Shown here one piece after another: positions 53,733-64,000 of a stretch of DNA of 64,000 nucleotides; position 1 is the stretch's first letter; each line of letters opens with the position of its first letter. Location: positions 4,216,001 through 4,280,000 of the forward strand of contig WWBZ02000001.1 in the NCBI GenBank assembly GCA_011503125.2, in the 5' to 3' direction. Source of the stretch: Botryosphaeria dothidea. Lineage: Eukaryota > Ascomycota > Dothideomycetes > Botryosphaeriales > Botryosphaeriaceae. Made by a program: the position numbers and the translations under genes. The notes beneath the pieces were generated by a model. That model made no database searches and was not told the origin of the DNA. It worked only from the letters and a program-made list of their open reading frames with translations.

Positions 53733-54634
53733 ATGAGCAGTTTACCAGGCATGCTGCCGGGCGGCCGCCCCATGGGCGCTATGGGCGCAGGTATGCCCGG
53801 CCAGAACCCCCAGGGCATGAGTGAGCAGGAGCAAGCCATGGTCAAGGCGGTACGTATGAAATCTTTCCATGCAGTCCTTTCTTTTTGCGCACTGCGCAAA
53901 GAACTTGACACTGCTTTGAGCATTTTGTGGTCAGCCAGACTGTGGATAACCATGCTGACTTAGCTTTTCTCACAGATGCAAGCAGGCATGGAGTCCTGCT
54001 TCACCAAGCTCGTCATGTCCGGTGTCGCAGGTGCCGGTATGGGAGCCATCTTCGGCCTGTTCATGTCCAGCGTACGCCTTCCCTCTCTTCCTCGAGAGCT
54101 ACCTCTCCCGAAAAACCCCCCACCAAAAGCCTCTAATCCCCGATTCGTCGCACTCAATACCGCATGCCCACATCTTTCGAGAACCGGCGAGCACACGACA
54201 CGAATCTCAGCTGACACACCACCCAGATGCGCTACGACACGCCCCTCACCCCACAAGGCCAGGAAATCGCCAAGCTGCCCCTACGCCAGCAGCTGCGCGC
54301 CGGCTTCAAAGAGATGGGCCGCGCCTCGTACAGCTCCGGCAAGAACTTCGGTCTGATCGGCGCCGTCTTCTCCGGGACGGAGTGCGCGATTGAGGGTGTA
54401 AGAGGGCCCGCACGACTTTGAAATTCAAGGAGGGAAAGCTGACTTGAGCAGCTTCGCGCGAAGAACGACCTCTTGAACGGCGTCGCGGCCGGCTGCATCA
54501 CCGGCGGTGCGCTGGCGGCCAAGGCGGGTCCGCAGGCCACGGCTGTGGGATGCGCTGGCTTCGCAGCGTTCTCGGCCGCGATTGATTATTACATGAAGCT
54601 GCCGCCGGACGAGACGAAGAACCCTGTGATATAA
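53733..54634 (+). CDS. Mitochondrial inner-membrane translocase subunit Tim22
   Basis: Channel subunit of the TIM22 complex that inserts carrier proteins into the mitochondrial inner membrane. Exons 53733-53849, 53976-54071, 54227-54397 and 54452-54634, with introns of 126, 155 and 54 bp; 188 residues, normal for Tim22. After a Met/Gly/Pro-rich N-terminus ([15 protein letters not shown]) come four short membrane segments with the Tim17/22/23 Gly pattern. [20 protein letters not shown] and [14 protein letters not shown] form the first, [20 protein letters not shown] the central one, and [20 protein letters not shown] with [12 protein letters not shown] the last. The two conserved Cys residues (ESC, GTEC) that form a structural disulphide in Tim22 are present. 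There is no cleavable presequence, as expected. Confidence 0.95.
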
Positions 54635-55443
54635 ATAACGCGATTGAACGGCATGGGCTGAGGATGGCAAAGCAACATCTTGAAAAGATTTGCACGGGAA
54701 CGACTGCATGGTAGATATATCTAGAGGAGGGATGCTTTGCTACGGACAGCGCAAAGCACGGCGTTGAGGCGGTATATACATGTATATTAAGAGCTTTGGG
54801 AACGGCGTTTGGAGACGGGAAAACAAACTCGAAGAGAGGTTGGCTGTATTACTAGCTTATGGGAATCGACGCTCCGCACTTCCAGACTATTCCTTGCTAC
54901 AGCCTTACAGTCCGCCGGTCTGCTAGCTTTTCTGATGAAAAACTTTCACCCTGTAACGATAAATTACTGTCCGCAGTGTGTAAGATCCGGAACTTGAGGT
55001 AGCAGACGCTGATAGAGCGCCTTTGAAGACTTGATAATAGTCCATGAGGGGAAACCAAGTAGCAAAACAAACTAATGGGAATTTTCAACAACAGTATAGA
55101 GGGTATTCACGGTACAGTTCGACGGTAAGATTCTGACAAATTATGAGAAAGCTCACTCTTTCATTCCGAGCCATTTGAATCAGGCATGCATGGACAGCTC
55201 GAACATGACTCCGGCATGCCTTTGAATGTTGCATCCTCATGATATTACGAATGACTTTTCCCTTGAAGCACCCCGATGCTCCACCAGAAGCGCCAGAACG
55301 AAATAGTAATGCCAGGGAATCAAGTCTGGGAAGTAAACTCGAACTGCGCATGAGAAGCTTTGTTCTGCGCGTCAATATCATCAGGGAAGGTGTAAAAGTG
55401 AACCAAGCAAGGCTCCTCATCCTTCCGCCGCACATCCATTCGT
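54635..55443. other. Convergent intergenic, 809 bp
   Basis: 3' flanks of TIM22 (plus) and SEN2 (minus). TATATATCTAGA-like AT-rich sequence near 54715. No gene seen. Confidence 0.6.
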
Positions 55444-56706
55444 TCAGTTACGCATCCTGTTCGCAACCCATCTCTTCAGCACAAACTCCCGCACCTTGAA
55501 CTTCCCCAAAAACTCTCCAATGTCCTTCACGGCCCCCTCAACCGGCGGCGGCACCTCCACGTAGACGAGCACCAACGTCTTCAAAACCTGGCTCTGCACG
55601 CGGTTCACGCAGTGCAGCCACCACCAAGAATTCGTCTCCTTCTTTTCTTGGTCCTTCCAGTACGGGTCTGAGTAGCTCGGCACGATCTGAACCGCGAATT
55701 CTGCATGTGAAAATACAGGACCGCGGTTATAGATCATGTAGTCGACGGAGAACTTGACGCCGTCGCGGACAACCCAGCCACGGCTGCGGTAGTGGTGGTA
55801 GACGACGTACTTTAGAAGGAAAGGATCGTCCGGGCGGACGAGCAGGGCCGACGAAGGCGGGAAATAGGAGAGGGAACGGCAAAGTTGGAAAAGCTGGAGG
55901 GGCTCGACGATTTTCTTGGTGCGGGCAGCGACAACCTCGAGGACGCCGAGGCCATAGGTGAGGAAGAAGGCTTCTTCGAGGGAGAGCTGAAGATGTTCTT
56001 CGTTTTGGACTGGCTCATCGAGAGCAAAGTCGGTTGAAGGCCCTGCAGACTTCTCCGACTGAGCAGCCTTAGTAGATGACTCGCCAGAGAGCAAAGTATC
56101 CGTCGATTCTTGCTGCGATACGGATTCTTCTACTAGCTTCCCTTCCTTTCGCAATTGTTCCTCAAGAACTTCGCGCTCTTTGCGAGCTCTCTCATTCTTC
56201 ATCTCCCTTCTCTCCTGTCGCCTCTTGTTGGTGTAGTCCTCTGCCTTGATCTGACCAGACAGGATACCACGCCGATGTTTCTCACGATCAAGCCATGTGG
56301 GTTCGCTTCGACTCAAGCTACCCTTCCCGAAGAAGCCTTGCTCCCATAATGCGCGCACGCTCGCAGGGTCTGTAACATGGATTGACCTCGTCTCGTATGA
56401 GAGATATGCAACGTGGCGGTTTGGCGGATGGGAGGCAGGCGGGTAGAAGTATTGGGAGCAGATCAGATAGGCAATGCGAAGTAGAGACAGCGGGTTGTGT
56501 GGAACGAAGGCCGGCAGAGGATGTGTCACAATTGGAAGCGGTTGGGCATGGATCTTTGCATGGTTGGGCCTTTTCGGGCGCTGCTTTGCGTTGGGCTTGG
56601 AATCCTTATGCTGGGCGCCTTGGCCATTGGTTGCGGAGTCTACGCGGCCATTCTGATGCTCTACTACAGGCAGCGTTGAGGCTGAGCTGTGAGGCTGATC
56701 GGCCAT
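55444..56706 (-). CDS. tRNA-splicing endonuclease subunit Sen2
   Basis: Catalytic subunit that cuts the 5' splice site of intron-containing pre-tRNAs. Single exon, 420 residues. The C-terminal nuclease domain has the triad: Tyr326 and His334 in YNRGPVFSHAEFAV (the same 8-residue spacing as in yeast Sen2) and Lys376 in QVLKTLVLVYVEVP. It is preceded by LKYVVYHHYRSRGWVVRDG and KFSVDYMIYN, classic Sen2 signatures. The N-terminal half has the fungal block VAYLSYETRSIHVTDPASVR, ALWEQGFFGKGSLSRSEPTW and a charged helix (RRQERREMKNERARKEREVL). An insert of about 10 residues (DPYWKDQEKKETN) widens the His-Lys spacing relative to yeast. The ATG at 56706 is the first in frame. Confidence 0.94.
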   Translation of the reverse strand: MADQPHSSASTLPVVEHQNGRVDSATNGQGAQHKDSKPNAKQRPKRPNHAKIHAQPLPIVTHPLPAFVPHNPLSLLRIAYLICSQYFYPPASHPPNRHVAYLSYETRSIHVTDPASVRALWEQGFFGKGSLSRSEPTWLDREKHRRGILSGQIKAEDYTNKRRQERREMKNERARKEREVLEEQLRKEGKLVEESVSQQESTDTLLSGESSTKAAQSEKSAGPSTDFALDEPVQNEEHLQLSLEEAFFLTYGLGVLEVVAARTKKIVEPLQLFQLCRSLSYFPPSSALLVRPDDPFLLKYVVYHHYRSRGWVVRDGVKFSVDYMIYNRGPVFSHAEFAVQIVPSYSDPYWKDQEKKETNSWWWLHCVNRVQSQVLKTLVLVYVEVPPPVEGAVKDIGEFLGKFKVREFVLKRWVANRMRN

Positions 56707-57661
56707 GATGACTGATGTGGAATACTGGCAACCTTTTTCGCAACAAATGTCAGCAAAGAGCCTCAGAAGAGTATGAAGTGTGAGACACAGGCGAGATTAA
56801 GTGTATGGATCAGATACCGTTGTAGTCTAATACACGAGACCACCATCGAGAGCAACAAAAGTCAGTGTCGCTCCCATTGTGGGATTACAAAAGGTTGTCA
56901 TCATCTGAAGGGAAGAGGTGCATGTGATGGAAAAAATAGCTGACTCACCGAAGAGCGTGGGTTACGCGATGGGAAGCCTATCCATTGAGCAAGGCGGGCG
57001 TCTGCCTTGCGAATGGTAGAGTGTGAAGCCTTTCGGCAGCAGAGTGGCTGTGATGGCGACAAAAGTGTCGGGTTCTGCAGGAGCTCACATGGTTGCGGTG
57101 GTGAGATGTGGGAAGCCGACGAAATTTGCGGCGCGAGAAAAAGGTTGTTGAAGCCGAGAATGCGCCGACAGGGCTGAGCTAGACTTCTTCGAGCGGCCCT
57201 TCTCCATCCATCTCCCATCATCGTTCCTTCCCGTCGACGAATCCTGTGCCCGCGCCGCCATGGGCCATCTTTCTTACAGATACTTGCTAGCATAATCGGT
57301 AGGTACAGGATTTCTCCTTTTCTATTCTTGTCGTTTCCCATCCGACTGCGTGTCCTGTGTGATAAGAGCGGTGGCGACCTCATGGCAATTCCACCGACTG
57401 TGCCACTCTCGTCCCCGTCTTTCTCCATTGGATTCGTGCGGTGGCTTTTCATCTCCAAACATCACCAGCGCATTACGTGGGGATCGTATACATTTTCCTG
57501 CATGTCCTATGTATATGTCACCCAGCTCGGATACCTCTTGGCAACCGCGCATATCTGCCAAAGCTTGAATCTAACGTCTTACCTCCACCGCTTTGCCAGT
57601 CCGTTTTTATTCTTGTTTGGAGCAACAGAATAAATTACAACAGAAGGCTCCGATCTTCATC
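56707..57661. promoter_or_regulatory. Divergent intergenic region, SEN2 / scramblase-family gene
   Basis: 955 bp between outward-facing start codons. Frames at 56901-57458 (minus) and 57328-57633 (plus) overlap each other and have no domain. Presumed promoters and 5' leaders only. Confidence 0.5.
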
Positions 57662-59421
57662 ATGCCTCTATTAAGACTCCCCGTCCGGGGGATGTCTCGC
57701 ACAATAATACTTCGTACGCCAGCAAGGGCGTTGGCTACGTCAGCACCTCTACACTCCATTAGATCTGCAAAACAGGCAGGGCCTCGGAATCTAAGACGTT
57801 CTGCACCAATATCTCGACAACAGCTCCCCAGCACTACACCCAAGAGCGCTCCAGGAGCAACTCAAAGAAGCAATTCTGAAACACCAGAGGATGCATCTCG
57901 TCAGCAGCCAGAGGATCAACCTGCACTGTCGAGAGTTCAAGCTATATCTGCTGCTCTCAGAGATGGTGCAGAGAATTCAGAAAATAGTCTCAATGCTCCT
58001 GTGCATATTCCAGAAGACCCGCACAGTGTCCTCAAGACAGATCATCCAGCCACGTCGATTCTCGCCAACTCATCCGTTGTTGTCCAGAGACAGCTGGAGA
58101 TGATGAACGTACTCATGGGCTTCGAGCAAGCAAACAGATACATCATCATGGATGGACAGGGGAACCACATTGGCTACTTGGCTGAGCAGGAGAACGGATT
58201 TGGCGGCACCATGGCCAGACAAATGTTCAAAACGCATCGAAGTTTCACTACACACGTATTCGATAAGCATGAGAAGGAAGTTCTGAGGGTAAGTTTTTTC
58301 TCTCCATAGCCGACTGAGGACTCAGCTGACACAAACAGTTTCACCGTCCATTCAGCTGGATAAACTCCAAGATCCGTGTCTATGACGCCGTTAATGGCAC
58401 GGATCAATCATACTCCCCATCAGACGCCCTCCAAGGCACAAGTTCCACATCCCTCATCAACCAGACGTCGGCGCAAATCTCCCCTCTCCCCCTATCCGCC
58501 ATGCGAATCATCGGCGAAGCCCAGCAACAATGGGCGCCCCTCCGCCGCAAATACAACCTCTTCCTCGCCCGCGACCCCACCGCCATCGAACACGTCGACG
58601 CCCCTCAACTAACCTCCGGCGACCTCCCTCTCTCCTCTTCCAAATCCCTCACTGTCGCCTCCCCCAGCACCGCCGATCCCACCCGCCAAACCTTCGCCCA
58701 ATTCGCCTACGTCAACGAGCCATGGCTCTCCTGGGACTTCTCGCTCCTCTCCGACGACAGCCGCCTCCTCGGCTCCGTCAACCGCAACTTCGGCGGCTTC
58801 GCGCGCGAAATATTCACGGACACGGGCGTCTACGCGCTGCGCATGGACGCGGCATCCCTATCACAGGAACCGAGCCATCTCATCTCGCACACCGCCCGGA
58901 AAGCAGCGCACGAGCAGCCTCTGGGCATGACGCTCGACCAGCGCGCCATCATGCTCGCGACGGCGGTGAGCATCGACTTCGACTACTTCTCGCGCCACTC
59001 CGGCGCCGTCGGCGGAATGGGCCTGCCCATCCCCATCTGGATCCCCGGTGGTGGCGGCGCCGCGGCCGAGGGCGCGGCCGCCGAAGGCGCGGTTGCGGGC
59101 GCGGGCGAGATCGGCGCGGCGGGGCGTGCTGCCGGTGGTGTGGCGGGGACGGACAGCGCGGGTGCGGTGGCGGCGGGCGCGGGGACGATGGTCGGGTATG
59201 AGGCGATGCAGAGGCAGCGGGGTATGGGTGCGGAGGAAGGAGATGGACTTCAGCATCAGGGCGAAAGAAGTCAGCCGCAGCAGGGAGAGGAGGTATGGGG
59301 AGAGCAGAACCCCTGGGATGAGTGGGGCGGTGGTGGTGGTGGTGGTGCTCCGCCGAGTGGTGGGGCGAGTGGAGGGGTAGGTGGTGGTGATGGTGGGTTC
59401 GATTTCAATGACTTCTTCTAG
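57662..59421 (+). CDS. Mitochondrial phospholipid scramblase-family protein (Aim25-like)
   Basis: Member of the scramblase/LURAP-like beta-barrel family; yeast Aim25 is the mitochondrial relative. Exons 57662-58288 and 58339-59421, with a 50 bp intron; 569 residues. The N-terminus (PLLRLPVRGMSRTIILRTPA) is a presequence. The family core includes LEMMNVLMGFEQANRYIIMD, HIGYLAEQENGFGG, HRSFTTHVFDKHEKEVLRFH and RPFSWINSKIRVYDAVNG. It ends with EPWLSWDFSLLSDDSRLLGS, VNRNFGGFAREIFTDTGVYA and an Asp/Ile-rich segment near the hydrophobic end. The last ~170 residues are very Gly/Ala-rich (repeats of GAAAEGAAAEGA and a GGT-coded Gly run) and close with GGFDFNDFF. The start at 57662 is preferred because an upstream in-frame initiation would disrupt the presequence. 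Confidence 0.9.
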
Positions 59422-60881
59422 TGGCGTTGCATTATCACCCGGATAGCTCTCTACTCTGCTGTATTGGATAGATACACATTATTTCCTTTCAATGACAGCG
59501 ATTGTACCATTGAGTTACTGTGTCGATACACTCTGAAGTGGATGAACAGCTACTGTCATGTTTAGAGCATGTGGGCAAGGGGATAATACATAAACTCGCA
59601 CTGTAGAGATTCTTGCGCCAACGGGCTCCGTCAACAGCTTCTTCCACATCAAATAGGAGACAAGGTTCGAAACGAGGGACCTGAAATTTATTTGACTTGC
59701 GGTTCTGGGCTCCGCTTTTCTATTGCCATCCCAACGCGTGTAGATAACAAACCATCACGCAGGACCACGAAACATTCAAGATATGTAAAAGACATGAATA
59801 AGGAATGATGAATCTGTCCGCCAATGTAAAACATGCACGGCGCTGTTGCCTTAATTACTAATATTTCTCGCTTTTGATTGTACGGATACCGATGTTGACT
59901 TCAGGGATGCAATGTTGTTATGATATCCGCAAAATATCTAACAGCAATTCACGTCTACTGTGTCATCATCTCTTAGTAGTTGAAGAAGATGAGCGAAGCC
60001 AATTCTGCCGATTCAAAATAAATGAGTAGAAAGGGTGCGTACTTTTAAGGTACCAAAGCAGGTTCCTCCGGGTCAGTCACGAGGACGATAAGAAACAATA
60101 AAATCATCAGATGAAATTGGAAGGAAGGTTAGCAGATGATGTGAAAATTTATTGTGTACGAAAAACCAGAACAGATGGCTTACATCGATACGTGCTCAAA
60201 GTTGATCAGCACATGCTTAATATCATTTTCGACTCGCTAAGCTATATTAAAAGCAGCACCGGCCTCGCAGCTATCTAGACAGCTCTAAGATTCCTTCGTT
60301 GTCGAAGGCAGCAGATTGAAGGAGATGAAATTTTGTGGTAACTGCCAACATATGTCCAAACTCGGCTCAGAAATGAGATTCAGGCAATTCCATGAGACAT
60401 TATGAGCCGTGGTGAAGACGACCAGCACTATTGCAAAGCTAGAATGCAAATAATACTTACGTTTCGCCAGTCCCTATCAGCATTGGCAAAATAAACTCAA
60501 CAAGAAAGCTAAACGCTGCCTGGCCCCGCTTTGCTATTTTTCATAAAGACACGCAAGTCATTCGAACAAAGAAAAGGGCGAGTGCCCGGTCACCTGTTGA
60601 AGCAGTTTTGACCATTCCCGACTCCGATATGTTGGTACGAGTGATCGGGAACAGAATGCCAGAGGTGAGATGGACGCAGGCTTCAAATACTGCCGATCCA
60701 GCGAGAAGAGAATAGCCAAGAGTGTGATAGAGCAGGTGACGTTCCCATGATCAATACATAACCTGCCGACTCACCAGTATCCACCCAGAAAAAGAACGCC
60801 AAACCCGTTGTCTACGCACCATCCAAAGTTAAGAAGCATCCTCCCGACTCCGATCATGCATCGAAACCAACACCCTCCCCT
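59422..60881. other. Convergent intergenic, 1.46 kb, AT-rich
   Basis: 3' flanks of the scramblase-family gene (plus) and UBC7 (minus). Long and AT-rich with no supported frame on either strand. I looked for tRNA A/B boxes (a GGTTCGAAAC near 59664 is isolated) and found none. Confidence 0.55.
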
Positions 60882-61443
60882 TCAAAGACCCAGCCCTCTC
60901 CTCACATTCTCCCTCACAATCCTCTCATACTCGCTCCTCTTCTCTCTCCACATCCGCGCCGCATCCACATTCGCCGGGCTCTCATCATTCGGCTCCGCCA
61001 GCATGCTCATGACCGAAATCAAGATCTTCTCCACGCTCTGGATGGGGCTCCACCGCTCCGACGCATGCTCGTAGTGATTCGGGTCGTCGCCCGGCGGGTG
61101 CAAGATGGAGATGCACACCGTACCATTCGGATAAACTAAATCCACGCGTCAGCCCGGGCCGGCCTCTCCCACTCGAAAAGGAGAATCCCTCACCATTCGG
61201 ATGCCACATGTCGCACGTAAACCGCATCGTCGGCGGCGCCAGCGGGTAGTCCTTGGGGAAGCGCAGCTCGGCGGGGAAGATGCCGCCCTCGAAGGGCGTG
61301 CCCTCGGGCCCCTGGATCAGCGCCTCCCACACGAACATGTCGTCCTCGTTGACGGGCCCTGCAGTGATGCCGTCCGGCGGGTCGTTCGAGAGGGCTTTGT
61401 ACTCGTGGAAGAGGCGTTTGGAGGCGACGGAAGTGGCTGCCAT
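60882..61443 (-). CDS. Ubiquitin-conjugating enzyme E2, Ubc7/UBE2G2 type
   Basis: E2 enzyme that works with ER membrane ligases in ERAD. Exons 61443-61194 and 61135-60882, with a 58 bp intron; 167 residues, standard. The UBC fold shows [14 protein letters not shown] (HPN motif), [13 protein letters not shown] with catalytic Cys91, and the Ubc7-specific acidic loop [14 protein letters not shown] after the active site. It ends [10 protein letters not shown]. An upstream open frame (to 61647 or 61663) adds an unlikely Thr/Pro-rich extension; the start at 61443 ([18 protein letters not shown]) is the family start. Confidence 0.96.
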
Positions 61444-61961
61444 TGTGCTGCTTTGTGAAGACTTGCGCGCGGGGTAATGTTGTTCGGTGCGGATGGTGGA
61501 GGGGAGGTGGTTGCGCGAGGATCCGGAGCCTGAAGAGAGAGTGGTGGAAGTGGTGCAGGTAGAGGGCGTTTGTCGTGCGGAGTTGTAGGTGAGGTGTGCA
61601 GTTGGGCGGGGCGGTGTCGACTGAGTCGTCAAGCGCGGCGTTGACACGGAGGTAAAGAGACATGTCCGGTTCGCCGGGTTATTACCGCGTGGGGTAGCGC
61701 AGAACTCACAGCACTATTAATTTACGACAACCACATGAGCTTGAAAGGCAAAGCGTGCTCAAGGTGAGACTCGACCATTTTGTGTCAATCCCAGAATTTC
61801 CTGTACACTTTCTCCCTGTTTTACATGAAAACCAATGCCCAACCCAGATTCCTTGCCGCATAAGCTCAACGATAGCTTAGTTTTACAACAGCAGATGTTT
61901 AAACCTGTCCGCGAATGAACATTGCAACCGTCCGCGTCTCGTTCTCACACCGCAATCACGC
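61444..61961. other. Intergenic, 518 bp
   Basis: UBC7 promoter (minus) and 3' flank of the minus-strand ribosomal protein gene. Open frames upstream of UBC7 are extensions or shadows. No other gene seen. Confidence 0.6.
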
Positions 61962-62869
61962 TTATTTCTTGCCCTTCCTTCCACGCATACCTCTCCTCTC
62001 CGCATTCTTCGTCTTTCTCGCCGACGCCTTCCGCCATGCCTTGAACCGATCACCCGGCGTGAACTTGCTGACCTTATCCGCAACACCCGCCCTCTCTGCA
62101 ACCCGACCAATCTCCCAGTTGGCCTCCCTATACATGTAACCCGGCCGGAGCGACAAGTTCCTCTCCGGGAGATTCTTCCTCTTCCGTGCAGGCACCTGCT
62201 TCACATTGACGTTCTTCGCCGAGACCTTCGCTGTCAAATCGCCGCTCTCCTCCGCCGCGGCCTCGGCCCTCGGAACGGCCAGCATACCGAGCCGTCTCCG
62301 CCGCGCGGCGTGCGGCGGGCTCGGCAGCGTCTGGGTGCGCTCGAAGACGACGCCGATGTAGCGGCGCTTGGGGTGCAGGGCGGGATTCTTGTAGTACTTG
62401 ACGTAGCCGGAGGCCGTCGCGTGGATCGTGTGGTCGCGGCCCATGGCGCAGTTCTCGCCGGGGAACCATTTCGTGCCGCGTTGGCGGAAGATGATATTGC
62501 CGGGGACGACGTATTGTTCTGAGAGCAGGAAAACGAATCAGCAACAGAAATGAGATGATTGCAAGGCTTGGTGTAGTTTGTGGTGTTGGAGTGGCATTGC
62601 GACATGCAAGAGGTACGGGAATGCGTACCGCCAGTCTTCTTCGCTCCCAATCGCTTTCCGACACCGTTCTTGGGGCCGTTGGCACGTCCTTGGGCCTGAT
62701 GCGTGGCATGACGGACGAAAGTCAGGTTCGGCGACGAGGACGAGGCGGCGAGCGAGGCGCGCAGGACATCGAGGACATTGAGGGATGCGGCGGGCGAGAT
62801 CGAGGCGTGCGCCGCACGCGATGCAGCCAGAGCAGCCCGAATGGGCGCTTGGGCGCGTGGTAGGAGCAT
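61962..62869 (-). CDS. Mitochondrial large-subunit ribosomal protein bL27m
   Basis: Component of the mitoribosomal large subunit near the peptidyl-transferase centre. Exons 62869-62629 and 62518-61962, with a 110 bp intron; 265 residues. A presequence (RAQAPIRAALAASRAAHASI) is followed by FVRHATHQAQGRANGPKNGV, GKRLGAKKTGEQYVVPGNII and FRQRGTKWFPGENCAMGRDH, the bL27 signature. HATASGYVKYYKNPALHPKR completes the core. A long C-terminal extension of about 130 basic residues (KQVPARKRKNLPERNLSLRP) is typical for fungal Mrp7-type proteins and absent from bacterial L27. The intron falls inside the bL27 core (TG/EQYVVPG), and its in-phase joining confirms the model. Confidence 0.95.
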
Positions 62870-64000
62870 TGGGCGGATGTGGTGTGGCGGAGGTTGAACG
62901 TGTGTGGACCACCGAAAGTCCGCAGTTGGATTGTCTGAGCTCGGGAAACTTTGGATGCAGTCTTGGCGTTTCTCACAACATCACGTGACTTTCTCCAGCA
63001 CCCCCGACGGGGCTGTTCATCGCTCGGGTGGATGCTGCCGTGGGTACCTGATCTACGCATGCTGATGCTGACAGGGACAGATGAGCTTAATTTCGCTCAT
63101 ATCTTTCATCTTAACCAGATCACCCGCTTAAAGCCGGAAAAGTGCCATATCTATTTCAAGGCCCACAGTTCCATGCGGATGAATGGCCATCGGACATCAA
63201 AGGCGAACGCATAATCACTTCTTATTCAATAACATGCCGTATTAAGTCTTTCATTCATGGTAACGAGGCTCTGTGACAAATTCCCGATCATTGCGGAAAA
63301 GCACATCCTTTATGGCAAATACACAAGACGCCAAAACTCCATCGCTGTATCATGTCTGCCTATACATAACTGCAAATAGGCCAGCTGAGGGCAACGCAGC
63401 CTCAAGCTTTGAGTTTGGCCAGACCTGCCCGCAGTTCCGGATACCAAAATAATGTGAAGCAAAATAAATGCGGATCATAAATCCCTCAGTCATCATCATG
63501 CCTCGCGACCGTCTCAAAAGAGGTGTCATCATTGGCAGCATGACCATAATCGGCAACAGCGGAAACGGAAGAATTTCGGCTCAATCGCTTCCCCGCTGTA
63601 GCAGCATCGTGATCTGCGACCGGAGCAGGCATGGCCCAAAGAGGATGTCGAAACGCGAGTTGAGACGACCAGGCCTCCAGAACGGGTAAGCGAACGAGGA
63701 CACGGCGGAGCGCAAAGTCCGGGAGGAACAAGGAATGGATCAACAGGCACGGCTCTCCATTCGTGACGGGCCGGTTCGTCGTTGATGGGGAAAAATTAAG
63801 CATGGACAAGACGTCTCGTCTGTGCTTCGAAAGCGTAGGATGACGTTGAGCTAGGCCCTTGGAGCGGCCAGACGGGGCTTAGCGTCAGAAAACAGCAGGC
63901 TGGCGGAACCGACAACCAGGACGTGGCGAGTCGCTAAGTTTGCTTGCTTTTTTGTTGATGCTTCTAGGATCCGGTCTTCTTCCGAAGTAGAGCCATCTTC
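62870..64000. other. Right edge, 1.1 kb without a confident gene
   Basis: Promoter of the bL27m gene (minus), then undefined sequence to the window end. Frames at 63486-63809 (minus) and 63468-63689 (plus) overlap and have no domain. A gene partly outside the window cannot be excluded. Confidence 0.5.

Noticed and set aside
61444..61663. N-terminal extension of UBC7
   Set aside because: Thr/Pro/His-rich upstream frame not found in the family; the ATG at 61443 is the conserved start.

Overview
This is a gene-dense piece of nuclear chromosome from a filamentous ascomycete (Pezizomycotina). Evidence: many short GT-AG introns, mostly 44-80 bp, with CTRAY-like branch sites; two Zn2Cys6 regulators with fungal-specific TF domains; a PDR-type (ABC-G) transporter; an Opi1/CCG-8 homologue; and fungal forms of Sen2, Tim22, bL27m and the Ape1-like aminopeptidase. 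Class-level placement (Dothideomycetes is a guess) cannot be proved from the sequence. No tRNA, rRNA, CRISPR array or recognisable transposon was seen. All exon junctions were deduced by eye from splice signals and reading-frame continuity.

Layout. 0-8.3 kb is a run of housekeeping genes, all on the minus strand: a partial mitochondrially targeted protein, a vacuolar-type aspartyl aminopeptidase, cytosolic seryl-tRNA synthetase and an Opi1-family phospholipid regulator. A 3.3 kb gene-free stretch then leads to a 1725-residue PDR transporter with a long Ser-rich repeat N-terminus (11.6-16.8 kb). 18.9-40.4 kb is an accessory metabolic region: a 2OG-Fe(II) oxygenase-like protein, succinate-semialdehyde dehydrogenase, an amino-acid/GABA-type permease, a flavin amine oxidase, a Zn2Cys6 regulator, a PhyH dioxygenase, a second Zn2Cys6 regulator, a single-pass membrane protein, a histidine phosphatase, a hydratase/FAH-fold enzyme and a second PhyH dioxygenase. 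40.8-45 kb returns to housekeeping genes (nucleoside diphosphate kinase divergent from glucosidase II alpha). 45.7-51.2 kb holds a very long, modular, unrecognised protein gene that looks broken, and a small unrecognised gene next to it on the same strand. 51.2-53.7 kb has no confident gene. 53.7-62.9 kb is housekeeping again: TIM22, SEN2, a mitochondrial scramblase-family protein, UBC7 and mitochondrial ribosomal protein bL27m.

How genes may work together. Amine oxidase, semialdehyde dehydrogenase, permease and regulator 1 lie within 10.4 kb. Together they could take up an amine or GABA-like compound, oxidise it to an aldehyde and feed it into succinate. The amine oxidase and regulator 1 share an 882 bp divergent promoter. 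The PhyH enzyme and regulator 2 share a 722 bp one, and the hydratase and second PhyH enzyme a 730 bp one. These links are inferred from position and enzyme class only. The least explained locus is the large modular gene at 45.7-50.0 kb, which has an in-frame stop, a doubtful 39-nt intron, a missing acceptor and no visible start codon.
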